DNA from: Thermodesulfobacteriota bacterium
GTDB taxonomy: Bacteria > Desulfobacterota > UBA8473
Direction: 5' to 3'
Length of the DNA: 64,000 nt
Assembly (NCBI GenBank): GCA_040757775.1
Contig: JBFLWQ010000009.1
Location: 1 to 64,000, forward strand
In this document: piece after piece, positions 50,480 through 58,800 of the stretch
How the letters are laid out: each line of letters opens with the position of its first letter
How positions within the stretch are numbered: position 1 is the first letter of the stretch
Made by a program: the position numbers and the translations under genes
Notes under the pieces: generated by a model
What the model was told of the DNA's origin: nothing
The model's database searches: none
What the model saw: the letters and a program-made list of their open reading frames with translations, nothing else

Positions 50480-51247
50480 TCACCCCCAGTATCTGTGAAG
50501 AAGCTTACGGCTTATTTCCAGGTACTCAAAACGAACAGTATCATCACTGCAAAAGATTTCCAGTGTAATTGCCCCGTTGTATCCTACAGACTTCAGTGTC
50601 TGTATGGCGTTTCTCCACTCTATATTTCCTGAACCTAACGGAATATGGTGATCACCTGACGCCATGTTGTCTGAAAGATGAACATGAACGATCTCTTCCC
50701 CAAATTCTTTACAAAATGCAACCCCGTCATCGATGCCCATGTTTCCATGTCCAAAGTCAAGGTGTACCTTCAGCCCGGGAACTTTTGCCAAAATCTTTTT
50801 GAATGTGGAGACAGAATCAAAAGGGGGCCTGAAATTTTCAAAAGCGACCGTTAACTGAAAAGAACTTGCCATTTCAACTATGTCAGATAGTGCCTCTATG
50901 TTGAGCTCGATCTGGTTTGCCTTCATGGCAGGTGGAAAGGTATAACATGGATGGATATTCATTACCCTGGCACCAAGAGCGGAGAATATAGAGGCACAAC
51001 GTTCAAGTTCCTTTATGGATGCGTCACGTATACCTTTAATTGGGTAGGCATAAGGTAAACAGGGGTCGGTATGGCCAACTATGAAGAGCCCATAGCGCTG
51101 AAGAAAGGACTTTATTCTATCAATGTCTGAGTGTTGTATGTGTGGTCCCTCTATGGTTAAGTCTACAAAGTCATAACCGGCATTGCCAATGGCTAAGATT
51201 TCTTTTTCAAATGGCTCCATAGGATTGTTCATAAGCCCTATCTGCAT
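50480..51247 (-). CDS. TIM-barrel sugar-phosphate isomerase/epimerase-like protein
   Basis: Encodes 255 residues of the xylose-isomerase-like / AP endonuclease family 2 fold. NAGYDFVDLTIEGP, MNIHPCYTFPPAMK, VAFENFRPPFDS, VHLDFGHGNMGIDD, VHVHLSDNMASGDHHIPLGS and ITLEIF provide the expected metal ligands (H, E, D, H, E). The real substrate is unknown; family members act on sugars, inosose or hydroxypyruvate. A position among CoA-ester genes is unexpected. AAGGGGG lies upstream. Confidence 0.78.
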   Translation of the reverse strand: MQIGLMNNPMEPFEKEILAIGNAGYDFVDLTIEGPHIQHSDIDRIKSFLQRYGLFIVGHTDPCLPYAYPIKGIRDASIKELERCASIFSALGARVMNIHPCYTFPPAMKANQIELNIEALSDIVEMASSFQLTVAFENFRPPFDSVSTFKKILAKVPGLKVHLDFGHGNMGIDDGVAFCKEFGEEIVHVHLSDNMASGDHHIPLGSGNIEWRNAIQTLKSVGYNGAITLEIFCSDDTVRFEYLEISRKLLHRYWG

Positions 51248-51296
51248 TTAATGACCCCCTTTAGAGACTATCCGACAACCTCAAAAAAACGTTTTT

Positions 51297-51415
51297 GTCA
51301 TTCTGAACCCCTCGCCCATCATTCCGAGAAAAGCGAGGAATCTTGTCACTTCGCTCAAGGTAAACTCCGTAAGGAACCTTGTTACTTTGCTCGGGGCAGG
51401 CTCCGTGAAGAATCT
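51297..51415. repeat. Dispersed GTCATTCTGA-type repeat
   Basis: Begins GTCATTCTGAACCCCTCGCC and contains CATTCCGAG, GCGAGGAATCTTGTCA and two similar copies of a CTTCGCTCAAGGTAAACTCC- like unit. It resembles palindromic GTCATTC families at 19786 and 61407. Open frames across it are not genes. It fills most of the spacer 51248-51464. Confidence 0.5.
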
Positions 51416-51464
51416 AATAAATACAATGACGTTGTCGTGCAGACCCTTTACATCAGGCTGTTGC

Positions 51465-51653
51465 TTAAATTTCACCTTTCGGTTCTGGCTCATATGCAAG
51501 TCTGCCGTATACACTTTCATAAGACTTGCAAAAAGGGCAAACCTTTCGATCTACATTCTTGACAAACCAATAAGCAGCACCCTTCTGTTTTTTCCTGGCT
51601 GTTGTACAAACTGGGCAGATATTTTTGCAGAAATTTGCTGCGCTCTCCTTAAT
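51465..51653 (-). CDS. Small zinc-ribbon protein with unusual or lost start
   Basis: About 62 residues read directly from the minus strand downstream of the HMGL-like gene stop (51681). The sequence includes ESAANFCKNICPVCTTARKK, QKGAAYWFVKNVDRKVCPFC and KSYESVYGRLAYEPEPKGEI before TAA 51465-51467. Two cysteine sets (CxxxCxxC and CxxC) suggest one zinc site. No ATG, GTG or TTG is in frame: only GTT (51663-51665) or ATT (51651-51653) stand after AAGGAGGAG. TTG 51662-51664 lies at the right distance but one frame off. It is therefore an ATT start, a sequencing error or a fresh frameshift. Its protein-like character and ribosome site argue that it is, or recently was, a gene. Confidence 0.55.
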   Translation of the reverse strand: MKESAANFCKNICPVCTTARKKQKGAAYWFVKNVDRKVCPFCKSYESVYGRLAYEPEPKGEI

Positions 51654-51680
51654 TGACGCTTCAACTCCTCCTTGCTCCCC

Positions 51681-52805
51681 TTACTTTCCTTTATACTGAG
51701 CTTTCTCAGGCCAGCCATCAGGATAAATCTGATCGGGTTTTTCGCCCAGTTTTTCTTTGACTTTTGCCAGTCCTTTTCGTTTAAATTCCTCTCTGGGCTT
51801 TTTGGGAATCCTGCCATTCAGGATTGCTTCAGAGCGGAGGCGGCGTCCTATGGTCTTTTCCATCAGGGTACCCAATTCCAGGAGACGGTCTACATTTATC
51901 CCGATCTCTATACCCATTTCGTCCATCATAACTGCCATGTCCTCCATGGTAGCTAAACCAACCACGTTAGGGTCCTTGTAGTAATATGCCCCGGTACCTG
52001 TAACAGGGACACCATCGATAAAGTTGGCAGGCTGGCCTCCCAGACCACCAATGGTTCCTTCAAATATGTCAATACCAGCCTGAAGGGCAGCCAGCACATT
52101 GGCCAGTCCCCAACCCCGTGTTACGTGAAAGTGGCCCACGTGGAGGTCTGTGTTCGGCATAGTATCCAGAACCATGGAATAATAACGGTAGACCTGATTC
52201 GGCGGTGCTGAACCGTCGTGATCCGCATGTTCTATGTCTGCAGCACCTATATCCAGCCATCGTTTGGAAAATTCCACAGCATCTTCCAGTTTTGTAGGTC
52301 CGGAGATAGGGCTTCCCCATATAGTACTGACACAGCCGCACATCTTGATTCCCACGTCGGCTGCCTTTTTGGTGCATCTTTCTGCCTCTTTCCAGTAAGC
52401 TGGCAGTGATGTGCCTGAGTTAGCAAAGTGATGCTGTTCATCTGTGGAGACCATCATCAGGATACGGTCAGGGCCCCATCCTTCTTTCTTAGCCTCAATT
52501 GCCCTGTCCACTGCCTGTTCCCTTATGGTGATCGCTGTGAGTTCTATTTCCTCCCAGTTAATACCTGCCTTTGCTAATTTCTTGCTTCCCCTTAACTGTT
52601 TCATTAACTCATCTGCGTCTTTGAACTGGGGCATCCCTTTGGGATTCCCAAAATTTGTTACCTCAAGGCGTTTGAAACCACACAGGATTAACTCTTCCAG
52701 GTAAAAGAGCTTTGCTTCTGTAGGTATGAAGTGTTCTTCATGCTGAAACCCATCTCGCACGGTTATATCCCCTAACCTAACCTTCTTAGGGTATTTCAAT
52801 TCCAT
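51681..52805 (-). CDS. HMG-CoA lyase-like / pyruvate carboxyltransferase-domain protein
   Basis: Encodes 374 residues of the HMGL-like TIM barrel. RLGDITVRDGFQHEEHFIPT carries the conserved R-D metal/substrate site. HVGHFHVTRGWGLANVLAAL and GTIGGLGGQPANF follow, corresponding to metal-binding H-x-H and the glycine loop. The usual catalytic Cys of true HMG-CoA lyases (GGCPYxP) is replaced by GGQPA, so lyase activity on HMG-CoA is unlikely; a related aldol cleavage is possible. A C-terminal extension (KRKGLAKVKEKLG) is added. AGGAGG precedes the ATG. Confidence 0.78.
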   Translation of the reverse strand: MELKYPKKVRLGDITVRDGFQHEEHFIPTEAKLFYLEELILCGFKRLEVTNFGNPKGMPQFKDADELMKQLRGSKKLAKAGINWEEIELTAITIREQAVDRAIEAKKEGWGPDRILMMVSTDEQHHFANSGTSLPAYWKEAERCTKKAADVGIKMCGCVSTIWGSPISGPTKLEDAVEFSKRWLDIGAADIEHADHDGSAPPNQVYRYYSMVLDTMPNTDLHVGHFHVTRGWGLANVLAALQAGIDIFEGTIGGLGGQPANFIDGVPVTGTGAYYYKDPNVVGLATMEDMAVMMDEMGIEIGINVDRLLELGTLMEKTIGRRLRSEAILNGRIPKKPREEFKRKGLAKVKEKLGEKPDQIYPDGWPEKAQYKGK

Positions 52806-52830
52806 AATTCAAACCTCCTCATCAGTTTTT

Positions 52831-52907
52831 TATCTGCCCCTGTATTCTGCTTTTCGCAACAGCAAGCTTAAGCTTGCTGTTATCTCCCTTTGTATTCTGG
52901 TTTCCGC
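52831..52907. repeat. 24-bp perfect palindrome between duplicated gene ends
   Basis: AACAGCAAGCTT followed by its exact reverse complement occupies 52858-52881. On one side (52880-52907) is the 3' end of the enoyl-CoA hydratase gene, coding RKPEYKGR-stop. On the other (about 52830-52857) is a near copy coding RKAEYRGR-stop. The palindrome thus sits between two versions of the same gene end, suggesting an insertion with duplication or a collapse of two tandem hydratase genes. Confidence 0.65.
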
Positions 52908-53668
52908 TTCTCTTTGAAGGCATTGAGTCCCTCAATACGGTCTTCCGTGGGTATTGTTATGGCATAAGCCCTGGCTTCTATCCCGAGACCGATATCGAGG
53001 CTGCACTCCATCCCTTTATTGATAGCAAATTTTGCCTGCTGCACAGCTATAGGACCGTTCTCAGCAATCTTATGGGCTTTTTCCATACAGACATCTATTA
53101 ACTTATCGGGCTCCACTACCTGGATTACCAGACCGCAGGCTAATGCCTCATCCGCAGTAATGCGCCTGGCTGTGTATATAAGCTCCTTGGCCTTTGATAT
53201 ACCTACAACTCTGGGCAAACGCTGGGTACCCCCTGCCCCTGGAATAATGGCAAGGCTGGTCTCTGTCAATCCCATGAGCGCGTTGGAGGAAGCTACTCTT
53301 ATGTCGCAGGCCAGAGCCAGCTCTAATCCTCCCCCGAAGGCAAAACCGTTAATCGCTGCGATAACAGGTACCTTTACATTTTGGACATTGGAAAACGTGG
53401 AACTGATGGTATGAATGAACCTCTTGACATCGTCTGGAGACATGGTTCTTCTCTCAACCAGATCTGCCCCGGTACAAAATGCCGCCCTTTTTTCACCGGA
53501 TGCGCCGGTAATGATTATTACCCTAAGGTCAGGGTCAAAATTTGCCTCAGAAATGGCCGCATTGAGCTCGTTAAGCAGGGCAAAATTAAAACAGTTCATC
53601 GCTTCGGGGCGGTTGAGAGTTAATATCAGGATACCTTCTTTCTCTTCTTTTAATAGGATATCTGACAT
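52880..53668 (-). CDS. Enoyl-CoA hydratase/isomerase (crotonase family)
   Basis: Encodes 262 residues from ATG 53668 behind AAGGAGG; a longer reading to 53740 is not supported. ILTLNRPEAMNCFNFALLNE, FCTGADLVERR and AINGFAFGGGLELALACDIR form the CoA-binding and oxyanion region. SLAIIPGAGGTQRLPRVVG follows, with the acidic residue at a hydratase position (E of TETSLAIIPGAG is a candidate). It hydrates an enoyl-CoA or cleaves a ring. With carboxyltransferase and HMGL enzymes it resembles the methylglutaconyl-CoA hydratase step of leucine degradation, as inference. Confidence 0.88.
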   Translation of the reverse strand: MSDILLKEEKEGILILTLNRPEAMNCFNFALLNELNAAISEANFDPDLRVIIITGASGEKRAAFCTGADLVERRTMSPDDVKRFIHTISSTFSNVQNVKVPVIAAINGFAFGGGLELALACDIRVASSNALMGLTETSLAIIPGAGGTQRLPRVVGISKAKELIYTARRITADEALACGLVIQVVEPDKLIDVCMEKAHKIAENGPIAVQQAKFAINKGMECSLDIGLGIEARAYAITIPTEDRIEGLNAFKEKRKPEYKGR

Positions 53669-53857
53669 CTTTTTCCTCCTTAACAGTTTGTTATCTAAAC
53701 AATAAATTGGGATAATAATAGAACCCCGGCAAAATGTCAACTCGAACTTGCAAATTATAATGCTTATGTGGTATTATTCAAAAATTGATATAATACTATC
53801 TGGCAACAGATTAGGATTGGAAATTGATGGCCCTAAAAGAGAGATATCTGCAATACA

Positions 53858-55171
53858 ATGGTAAAGCTTTCTGAGATTCTAAATAAAGGTGTATTCCTTT
53901 TATTCCATGGGTTGGTTCTGTTCGGCTTATACTTGAGCAGTCTTTATAGCTACCTCCTTTTTCATAGCCTTGTGGAGATATTCAGCATTTTTGTCGGCTA
54001 TGTGATTTTTGTGTTTTCCTGGCACTCGAGAAAACGCATGGACAATAATTACCTCCTGTTCATGGGGATTGCTTTTTTGTTCATCAGCAGTCTGGACCTG
54101 ATTCATACGCTGGCTTACAAAGGTATGGGTGTATTTCCTGGATATGGCGCTAATTTACCGACTCAGCTCTGGATTGCTGCCCGCTATCTCCAAAGCCTTA
54201 CCTTGCTCATCTCACCTGTATTTCTCCAACGGAAACTGAATATCTATCTCGGGTTTGCGGTGTTTGCGGTAGCCACTGTCCTTGCGCTAGCCACGATATT
54301 TACCGGTGCTTTCCCGGCTTGTTTTGTGGAAGGGGTAGGCATGACACCATTTAAGAAGATAAGTGAGTATATCATTTCACTCATCCTCTTAGCCTCCATC
54401 GTGCTACTGCTTCGCAGACGTACCTCGTTCGACCGGAATGTATTGCAGTGGTTGGTTATGTCCATTGTCTTGACTATCGGAGCGGAATTAACGTTCACGT
54501 TATATATCAGCGTGTATGGCATTTCCAATCTGATCGGGCATTTCTTCAAACTTATCGCATTTTATTTAATTTACATCGCCATCGTTGAAACAGGATTAGA
54601 GAAACCGCATTACCTGTTGTTCAGAAATCTGAAACAAAATGAGGAAACACTAGAAAAAACAATCAAGGAAGTGAAACACTTAGCGATTACCGATTCGCTG
54701 ACAGGTCTGTACAACCGGCGCCATTTTTACAAGCTAGCTGAAGATGAGAGTCATCGTGCCTATCGCTATCAGCACCCCTTATCTGTAATTATGCTGGATA
54801 TTGACTACTTTAAGCAGATTAACGATACCTTCGGGCACACCGTTGGTGATGAAGTCCTGCAACGGGTAGCTGAATGCTGTCGCCAGCAACTGCGTAAAGT
54901 GGACGTATTGGGCCGTTACGGAGGAGATGAATTTGTAATGTTGCTGCCTGAAAGTAATCTGACTGCCGCTTGCCAGGCGGCTGAACGTCTGCGCACGACT
55001 ATCGCGCAGGTGACATTGAACACCACCAAGGGGACTGCAAAGGTCACTGCAAGTCTGGGCGTTGCTGCTATGGACACTGAAAATCTCACACTGGAAACCC
55101 TGCTCATCCATGCGGATCAAGCCCTCTTAGTTGCCAAACAGAATGGGCGAAACCGGGTATGTTGTGATTGA
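53858..55171 (+). CDS. MASE3-type membrane sensor diguanylate cyclase
   Basis: Encodes 437 residues. Seven hydrophobic segments in about 1-250 (GVFLLFHGLVLFGLYLSSLY, IAFLFISSLDLIHTLAYKGM with the MASE3 DLxHTxAYKG signature). A short coiled linker leads to a GGDEF domain (about 285-437) with ITDSLTGLYNRRHFYKLAED, MLDIDYFKQINDTFGH and RYGGDEFVMLLPE. The RKVD tetrapeptide five residues before GGDEF matches the inhibitory c-di-GMP site. It should make c-di-GMP under membrane-signal control. Only 2 bases separate its stop from the convergent carboxyltransferase. Confidence 0.9.
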   Translation: MVKLSEILNKGVFLLFHGLVLFGLYLSSLYSYLLFHSLVEIFSIFVGYVIFVFSWHSRKRMDNNYLLFMGIAFLFISSLDLIHTLAYKGMGVFPGYGANLPTQLWIAARYLQSLTLLISPVFLQRKLNIYLGFAVFAVATVLALATIFTGAFPACFVEGVGMTPFKKISEYIISLILLASIVLLLRRRTSFDRNVLQWLVMSIVLTIGAELTFTLYISVYGISNLIGHFFKLIAFYLIYIAIVETGLEKPHYLLFRNLKQNEETLEKTIKEVKHLAITDSLTGLYNRRHFYKLAEDESHRAYRYQHPLSVIMLDIDYFKQINDTFGHTVGDEVLQRVAECCRQQLRKVDVLGRYGGDEFVMLLPESNLTAACQAAERLRTTIAQVTLNTTKGTAKVTASLGVAAMDTENLTLETLLIHADQALLVAKQNGRNRVCCD

Positions 55172-55173
55172 TA

Positions 55174-56793
55174 CTAAAACTTTACATTCCCGAAGACAGA
55201 GTTCGGGATTGACTTATGTAAAGCAAGTTCGAAAGCCCTTGCCAGAACATCCCGGGACTCTTTTAAGGCAATTACACCATCGTGAAACAGACGCGCCCCG
55301 GTGAAGAAGGGATTAGCCTCTCGCTCATACTTTTCCCTCATCAGGGCATCAAATCTTACAACTTCCTCTTCATCCATCTCCTTGCCTGCTTCCTTTGCCT
55401 TCCTTCTTTCAAGACTGGTGAGGATAAAGGCTGCTGTTCTTCCAGACATAACAGAGGTCCTGGCACGCATCGTCTGGAAGCAAAACCGTGGTCTATATGC
55501 CCTGCCACACATACCATAATTTGCGGCTCCGTGGTCGGGACCTATAACCCACTGAATCTTCGGTACCTGAACAGTACTGCAGGTGCGAACCATATCCGCT
55601 CCATACTTACCGATTCCCTCCCATTCTTCCTGTTTGCCCACCATATATCCAGGGGCGTTCTGGATAAAGAGCAGGGGGGTCTTGTCATTTCCACAGCGGA
55701 TCATCCATTCTGCCGCCTTTCTGGCTGCTTCGATAAAGATTACTCCTATCCCGTTAGAGGCCACAACCCCTACAGGGATACCCTTCAGCCACATCTTACC
55801 ACAGACGATTGTATCACCCCTGCCTGTTTTATACTCCTTCTTATACTCGGAGAAATAACTGTCATCAGCGATGCACTTGATTACTTCTCTCACATTAATG
55901 GCCCTGTAAGTATCTTTTGGCAGTATCTCATAGAGTTTTTCCACAGGAATTTTAGGCTCTTTAGTCTCCCGGCGATCGATATATGTCTTCTGGGGCGGGT
56001 CAAATTTGATCAATTCTCTTAGCTTATCAATACCTTCCTCCTGGCTTTTCACAAAGTGGTCGCAGCCTCCCGAATGTTTTGTATGAACATATGCCCCGCC
56101 TAAATCTTCCATGCTCACGTCTTCGCCTATGGCCGATTTGACCATAGGTGGACCTGCCAGAAAGGCGAATGCCATCTTTTCGATCATTATTGATTCACAG
56201 GCAAGATAGACTATATATGCCCCTCCTGCGGTATTGCCACCGGTGCTCAGGGTATATTGTTTGATTCCCCTTGCAGACATATTGCACATATTATAAAACA
56301 TAGAACCAAACATTCCCTCATCTGCAAAGCACCCCTCTTGCATGGGCAAAAATATACCGCCTGAATCAGCTATATAAACACATGTCAGGCCGCATTCTTC
56401 AGCGATTTTCTGTGCACGCATATGTTTCTTCAGGGTTATAGGATAATATGTTCCTGCTGTCATCCGACTCTCGTTTCCAAAGATCATGCAGTCCTTACCG
56501 TGAATCCTGCCCACCCCTGTAACCAGACCACCCCCGGGTATGTGAGGCTGTTCGGAGTATCCAATTTCGAATCCGGCATCTATACCCACTTCAAAGAGTT
56601 TTGTGCCTGGATCAATCAACTGCTCAATGAGTTGCCTGACAGGCTTTTTCCCCTGTTTTGACAATCTGTCAAGCTGCTTTTGTCCACCCACATCGTATGC
56701 CTCCTGCCTGTGTACATAGAGCCCTTCCTCTTCCCTCAACCAGTGATCTCTGTTTTCCATTGCTGTTTTATCCATTTCTGACCTATCTGACAT
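55174..56793 (-). CDS. Acyl-CoA carboxylase carboxyltransferase subunit (methylcrotonyl-CoA carboxylase beta-like)
   Basis: Encodes 539 residues in two crotonase-like halves. VYIADSGGIFLPMQEGCFAD and YTLSTGGNTAGGAYIVYLAC are the N-terminal carboxyltransferase signatures. The C-terminal half has FIQNAPGYMVGKQEEWEGIG and IGPDHGAANYGMCGRAYRPR. The pattern resembles MccB/LiuB-type beta subunits more than PccB. Together with HMGL, enoyl-CoA hydratase and ACAD genes it suggests a leucine/isovalerate-like route. A biotin carboxylase/carrier partner is not seen. AAGGAGGG is upstream of the ATG. Confidence 0.85.
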   Translation of the reverse strand: MSDRSEMDKTAMENRDHWLREEEGLYVHRQEAYDVGGQKQLDRLSKQGKKPVRQLIEQLIDPGTKLFEVGIDAGFEIGYSEQPHIPGGGLVTGVGRIHGKDCMIFGNESRMTAGTYYPITLKKHMRAQKIAEECGLTCVYIADSGGIFLPMQEGCFADEGMFGSMFYNMCNMSARGIKQYTLSTGGNTAGGAYIVYLACESIMIEKMAFAFLAGPPMVKSAIGEDVSMEDLGGAYVHTKHSGGCDHFVKSQEEGIDKLRELIKFDPPQKTYIDRRETKEPKIPVEKLYEILPKDTYRAINVREVIKCIADDSYFSEYKKEYKTGRGDTIVCGKMWLKGIPVGVVASNGIGVIFIEAARKAAEWMIRCGNDKTPLLFIQNAPGYMVGKQEEWEGIGKYGADMVRTCSTVQVPKIQWVIGPDHGAANYGMCGRAYRPRFCFQTMRARTSVMSGRTAAFILTSLERRKAKEAGKEMDEEEVVRFDALMREKYEREANPFFTGARLFHDGVIALKESRDVLARAFELALHKSIPNSVFGNVKF

Positions 56794-56820
56794 TATAATA
56801 GCCCTCCTTATGTTTTACAC

Positions 56821-57723
56821 TTAATCCTTTTTTTGTTTCGATAAATAACCGGTTAACGGTTTTTGCACCAATCCCCCGGTCAGTTTACTGCATTTCATAA
56901 GCCTGCTCAACTCTATACCTGTTTCAATTCCCATTGTTTTCATCATGTATACAATGTCCTCGGTAGCTATATTCCCCGATGCTTCAGGTATATAGGGACA
57001 TCCTCCCAACCCACCTATGGAGCCGTCAAAAACACTTACACCACACTGTAACGAAGCAAAAACATTTGCCATGCCAAAACCATAAGTATTATGAAAATGG
57101 GCAGCCAGAGAGATTCCGGACAATTCATGGGCAGCCATTGAGAAAACTTTATACACCTGTGCAGGGTTAGCTAACCCGGCTGTATCAGCTAAGGCTATTT
57201 CATATGCCCCCATTCTCTTAATCTCTTTGCCAATGTCTATAACCCGGTCAGGGGAGATTTTACCATCAAAAGGGCATTCAAACGCCATGGCAATAACCCC
57301 GCGTATTCTTACCATATCTTTGGGAATATTTAAAGATGTTTCCTTTAGCTCACTTAAGGATTCAGAAACAGTACGATTGACGTTTTTCAGATTGTGTGTC
57401 TCGCTGGCAGATACCAGAAGCACTACCTCATCCACCTGACATTCCATAGCCCGCTCATAGCCTTTTTTATTGGGGACCAACGCACTGTAAACAACCCCCT
57501 CTTTCCTTTGAATCTGATTCATCACCGATTTAGCATCCTTTAATTGGGGGATCCATGATGGATGGGTAAAGGAGGTAACCTCTATCCGGGTCAGACCCGT
57601 TTGGGACAAGCAGTTTATCAGTTCTACTTTTTGGTCGGTAGAGACTTCTATGCCTTCATTTTGCAGGCCATCCCTGGGGCCTACCTCTACAATTGTTACT
57701 GATTTAGGAAGCTTAAGGCGCAT
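56821..57723 (-). CDS. Hydroxymethylglutaryl-CoA lyase
   Basis: Encodes 300 residues. VEVGPRDGLQNEGIEV, TSFTHPSWIPQLKD and AHFHNTYGFGMANVFASL are followed by GSIGGLGGCPYIPEASGNIA, which holds the catalytic Cys and metal loop of true HMG-CoA lyases. It cleaves HMG-CoA to acetyl-CoA and acetoacetate, last step of leucine catabolism. It lies 27 bases upstream of the carboxyltransferase gene, so the two are co-transcribed. The start is ATG 57723; GTG 57726 is equally near AAAGG. Confidence 0.9.
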   Translation of the reverse strand: MRLKLPKSVTIVEVGPRDGLQNEGIEVSTDQKVELINCLSQTGLTRIEVTSFTHPSWIPQLKDAKSVMNQIQRKEGVVYSALVPNKKGYERAMECQVDEVVLLVSASETHNLKNVNRTVSESLSELKETSLNIPKDMVRIRGVIAMAFECPFDGKISPDRVIDIGKEIKRMGAYEIALADTAGLANPAQVYKVFSMAAHELSGISLAAHFHNTYGFGMANVFASLQCGVSVFDGSIGGLGGCPYIPEASGNIATEDIVYMMKTMGIETGIELSRLMKCSKLTGGLVQKPLTGYLSKQKKD

Positions 57724-57747
57724 CACGATACCTTTAACCTGGTAATT

Positions 57748-57767
57748 CCCTACAGCTTGCTGGAGGG
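57748..57767. repeat. Short hairpin repeat, CCCTxCAGCTTGCT type
   Basis: CCCTACAGC, TT, GCTGGAGGG forms a hairpin with one internal mismatch about 25 bases upstream of the HMG-CoA lyase start. The same motif with AATTCCCTGTAGCTTGCTAT occurs at 61379-61398, upstream of another minus-strand gene. Confidence 0.5.
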
Positions 57768-57792
57768 TAGTTCATTTCCTAAGTTTTCAATC

Positions 57793-57946
57793 TTGACGGC
57801 TTCGTAAGTCTAAAATCAGACGGCACAGTAAAAAGCTCCATATGCAAGGCGCGCAAATCCTGAGGAGTGAGGCGTACTTATAGTTACGCTGCAACGACGA
57901 AGGGTGCAGCGCAACGCCGCAGATGGACTTTTTACAAAGCCGTCAA
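57793..57946. mobile_element. MITE-like element of family A ending inside oppC
   Basis: TTGACGGCTTCGTAA (57793-57807) and TTACAAAGCCGTCAA (57932-57946) are terminal inverted repeats of 15 bases with one mismatch. The 154-base body contains GGCGCGCAAATCCTGAGG and GCAACGCCGCAGATGGAC-like sequence but no gene. TCAATCTTG occurs at both borders (57787-57795, 57943-57951). The right end supplies the last codons and stop of the permease gene. The family's end motif also occurs at 7239, 7348 and 19748. Confidence 0.65.
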
Positions 57947-58783
57947 TCTTGGGTCTATGGCATCTCTTATACCTTCTCCCAGAAGATTGTACCCCAGTAC
58001 CGTAATGAGAATAGCCAGCCCAGGGTAGAGAGATAGCCACCAGGCAATTTCTATATTGTCTTTTCCTGCGGTCAGGATGTTCCCCCAACTGGGTGTGGGG
58101 GGCTGAACCCCTATGCCGAGAAAGCTCAATGCAGATTCCGTGAGGATTGCCGCAGCAACACCCAGGGTAGCAGACACCCATATGGGAGATAAGGCATTGG
58201 GTAAGATATGGAGAAAGATTATCCTGGGATTTTTCGCACCCGTTGCCTTTGCAGCCTTAACAAAATCCCTCTCTTTAAGGCTCAAAAATTCAGCCCTTAC
58301 AAGACGCGTTACTCCCATCCAGGAAGTAACTCCAATTACGATCATAATATTCCATATACTGGGCTCAAGGATAGCAATTACTGCAAGGATGAGAAAAAAA
58401 GTGGGGAAACAGAGCATTATATCAACAAACCGCATTATTACGTTATCAACCCATTTGCCATAAAAACCTGCCAGGGCGCCAAGAAAGGTGCCAATGACAA
58501 TGGCAATTCCAACAGCAACAAATCCGACCAAAAGGGATATCCGCGACCCCCAGATCATCCGGCTCAGGACATCCCTTCCCAGTTGATCAGTGCCGAGCAA
58601 ATGGTCTCTGCTCGGTGGTTGCAGGGCATTTTTGGTATTTATATCGCCTATATCATAAGGGGATATATATGGAGCTAAAGCAGCAACAAGGAAGAGAAGA
58701 AGGACGATCAATGTTCCGCTTGTAGCAAGCCTATTCTTTCTGAATCTGCGCCAAAAAAGGCGTCCCGGAGTTTCCCTTTGCAT
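57932..58783 (-). CDS. Peptide/nickel-type ABC transporter permease (DppC/OppC family)
   Basis: Encodes 283 residues from ATG 58783; an earlier GTG (58813) lies inside a hairpin repeat. Six membrane helices (LIVLLLFLVAALAPYISPYD first). Family motifs HLLGTDQLGRDVLSRMIWGS and the cytoplasmic EAA loop FVKAAKATGAKNPRIIFLHI are intact. The final codons (LTAL-stop) come from the MITE-like element, so the natural C-terminus may have been replaced by a few residues. The partner permease is upstream, but no binding protein or ATPase gene is visible. Confidence 0.88.
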   Translation of the reverse strand: MQRETPGRLFWRRFRKNRLATSGTLIVLLLFLVAALAPYISPYDIGDINTKNALQPPSRDHLLGTDQLGRDVLSRMIWGSRISLLVGFVAVGIAIVIGTFLGALAGFYGKWVDNVIMRFVDIMLCFPTFFLILAVIAILEPSIWNIMIVIGVTSWMGVTRLVRAEFLSLKERDFVKAAKATGAKNPRIIFLHILPNALSPIWVSATLGVAAAILTESALSFLGIGVQPPTPSWGNILTAGKDNIEIAWWLSLYPGLAILITVLGYNLLGEGIRDAIDPRLTAL

Positions 58784-58800
58784 TTGTCTTAAACCCTTTT

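Noticed and set aside
51281-51520. Small open frame in the 51.3 kb spacer
   Set aside because: Most of it is translation of the dispersed GTCATTCTGA repeat.
55282-56022. Open frame opposite the carboxyltransferase (246 codons)
   Set aside because: Shadow of a complete carboxyltransferase gene.
57816-58181. 121-codon open frame overlapping the end of the OppC-like gene
   Set aside because: Consists of MITE sequence joined to an alternative frame of the permease gene.
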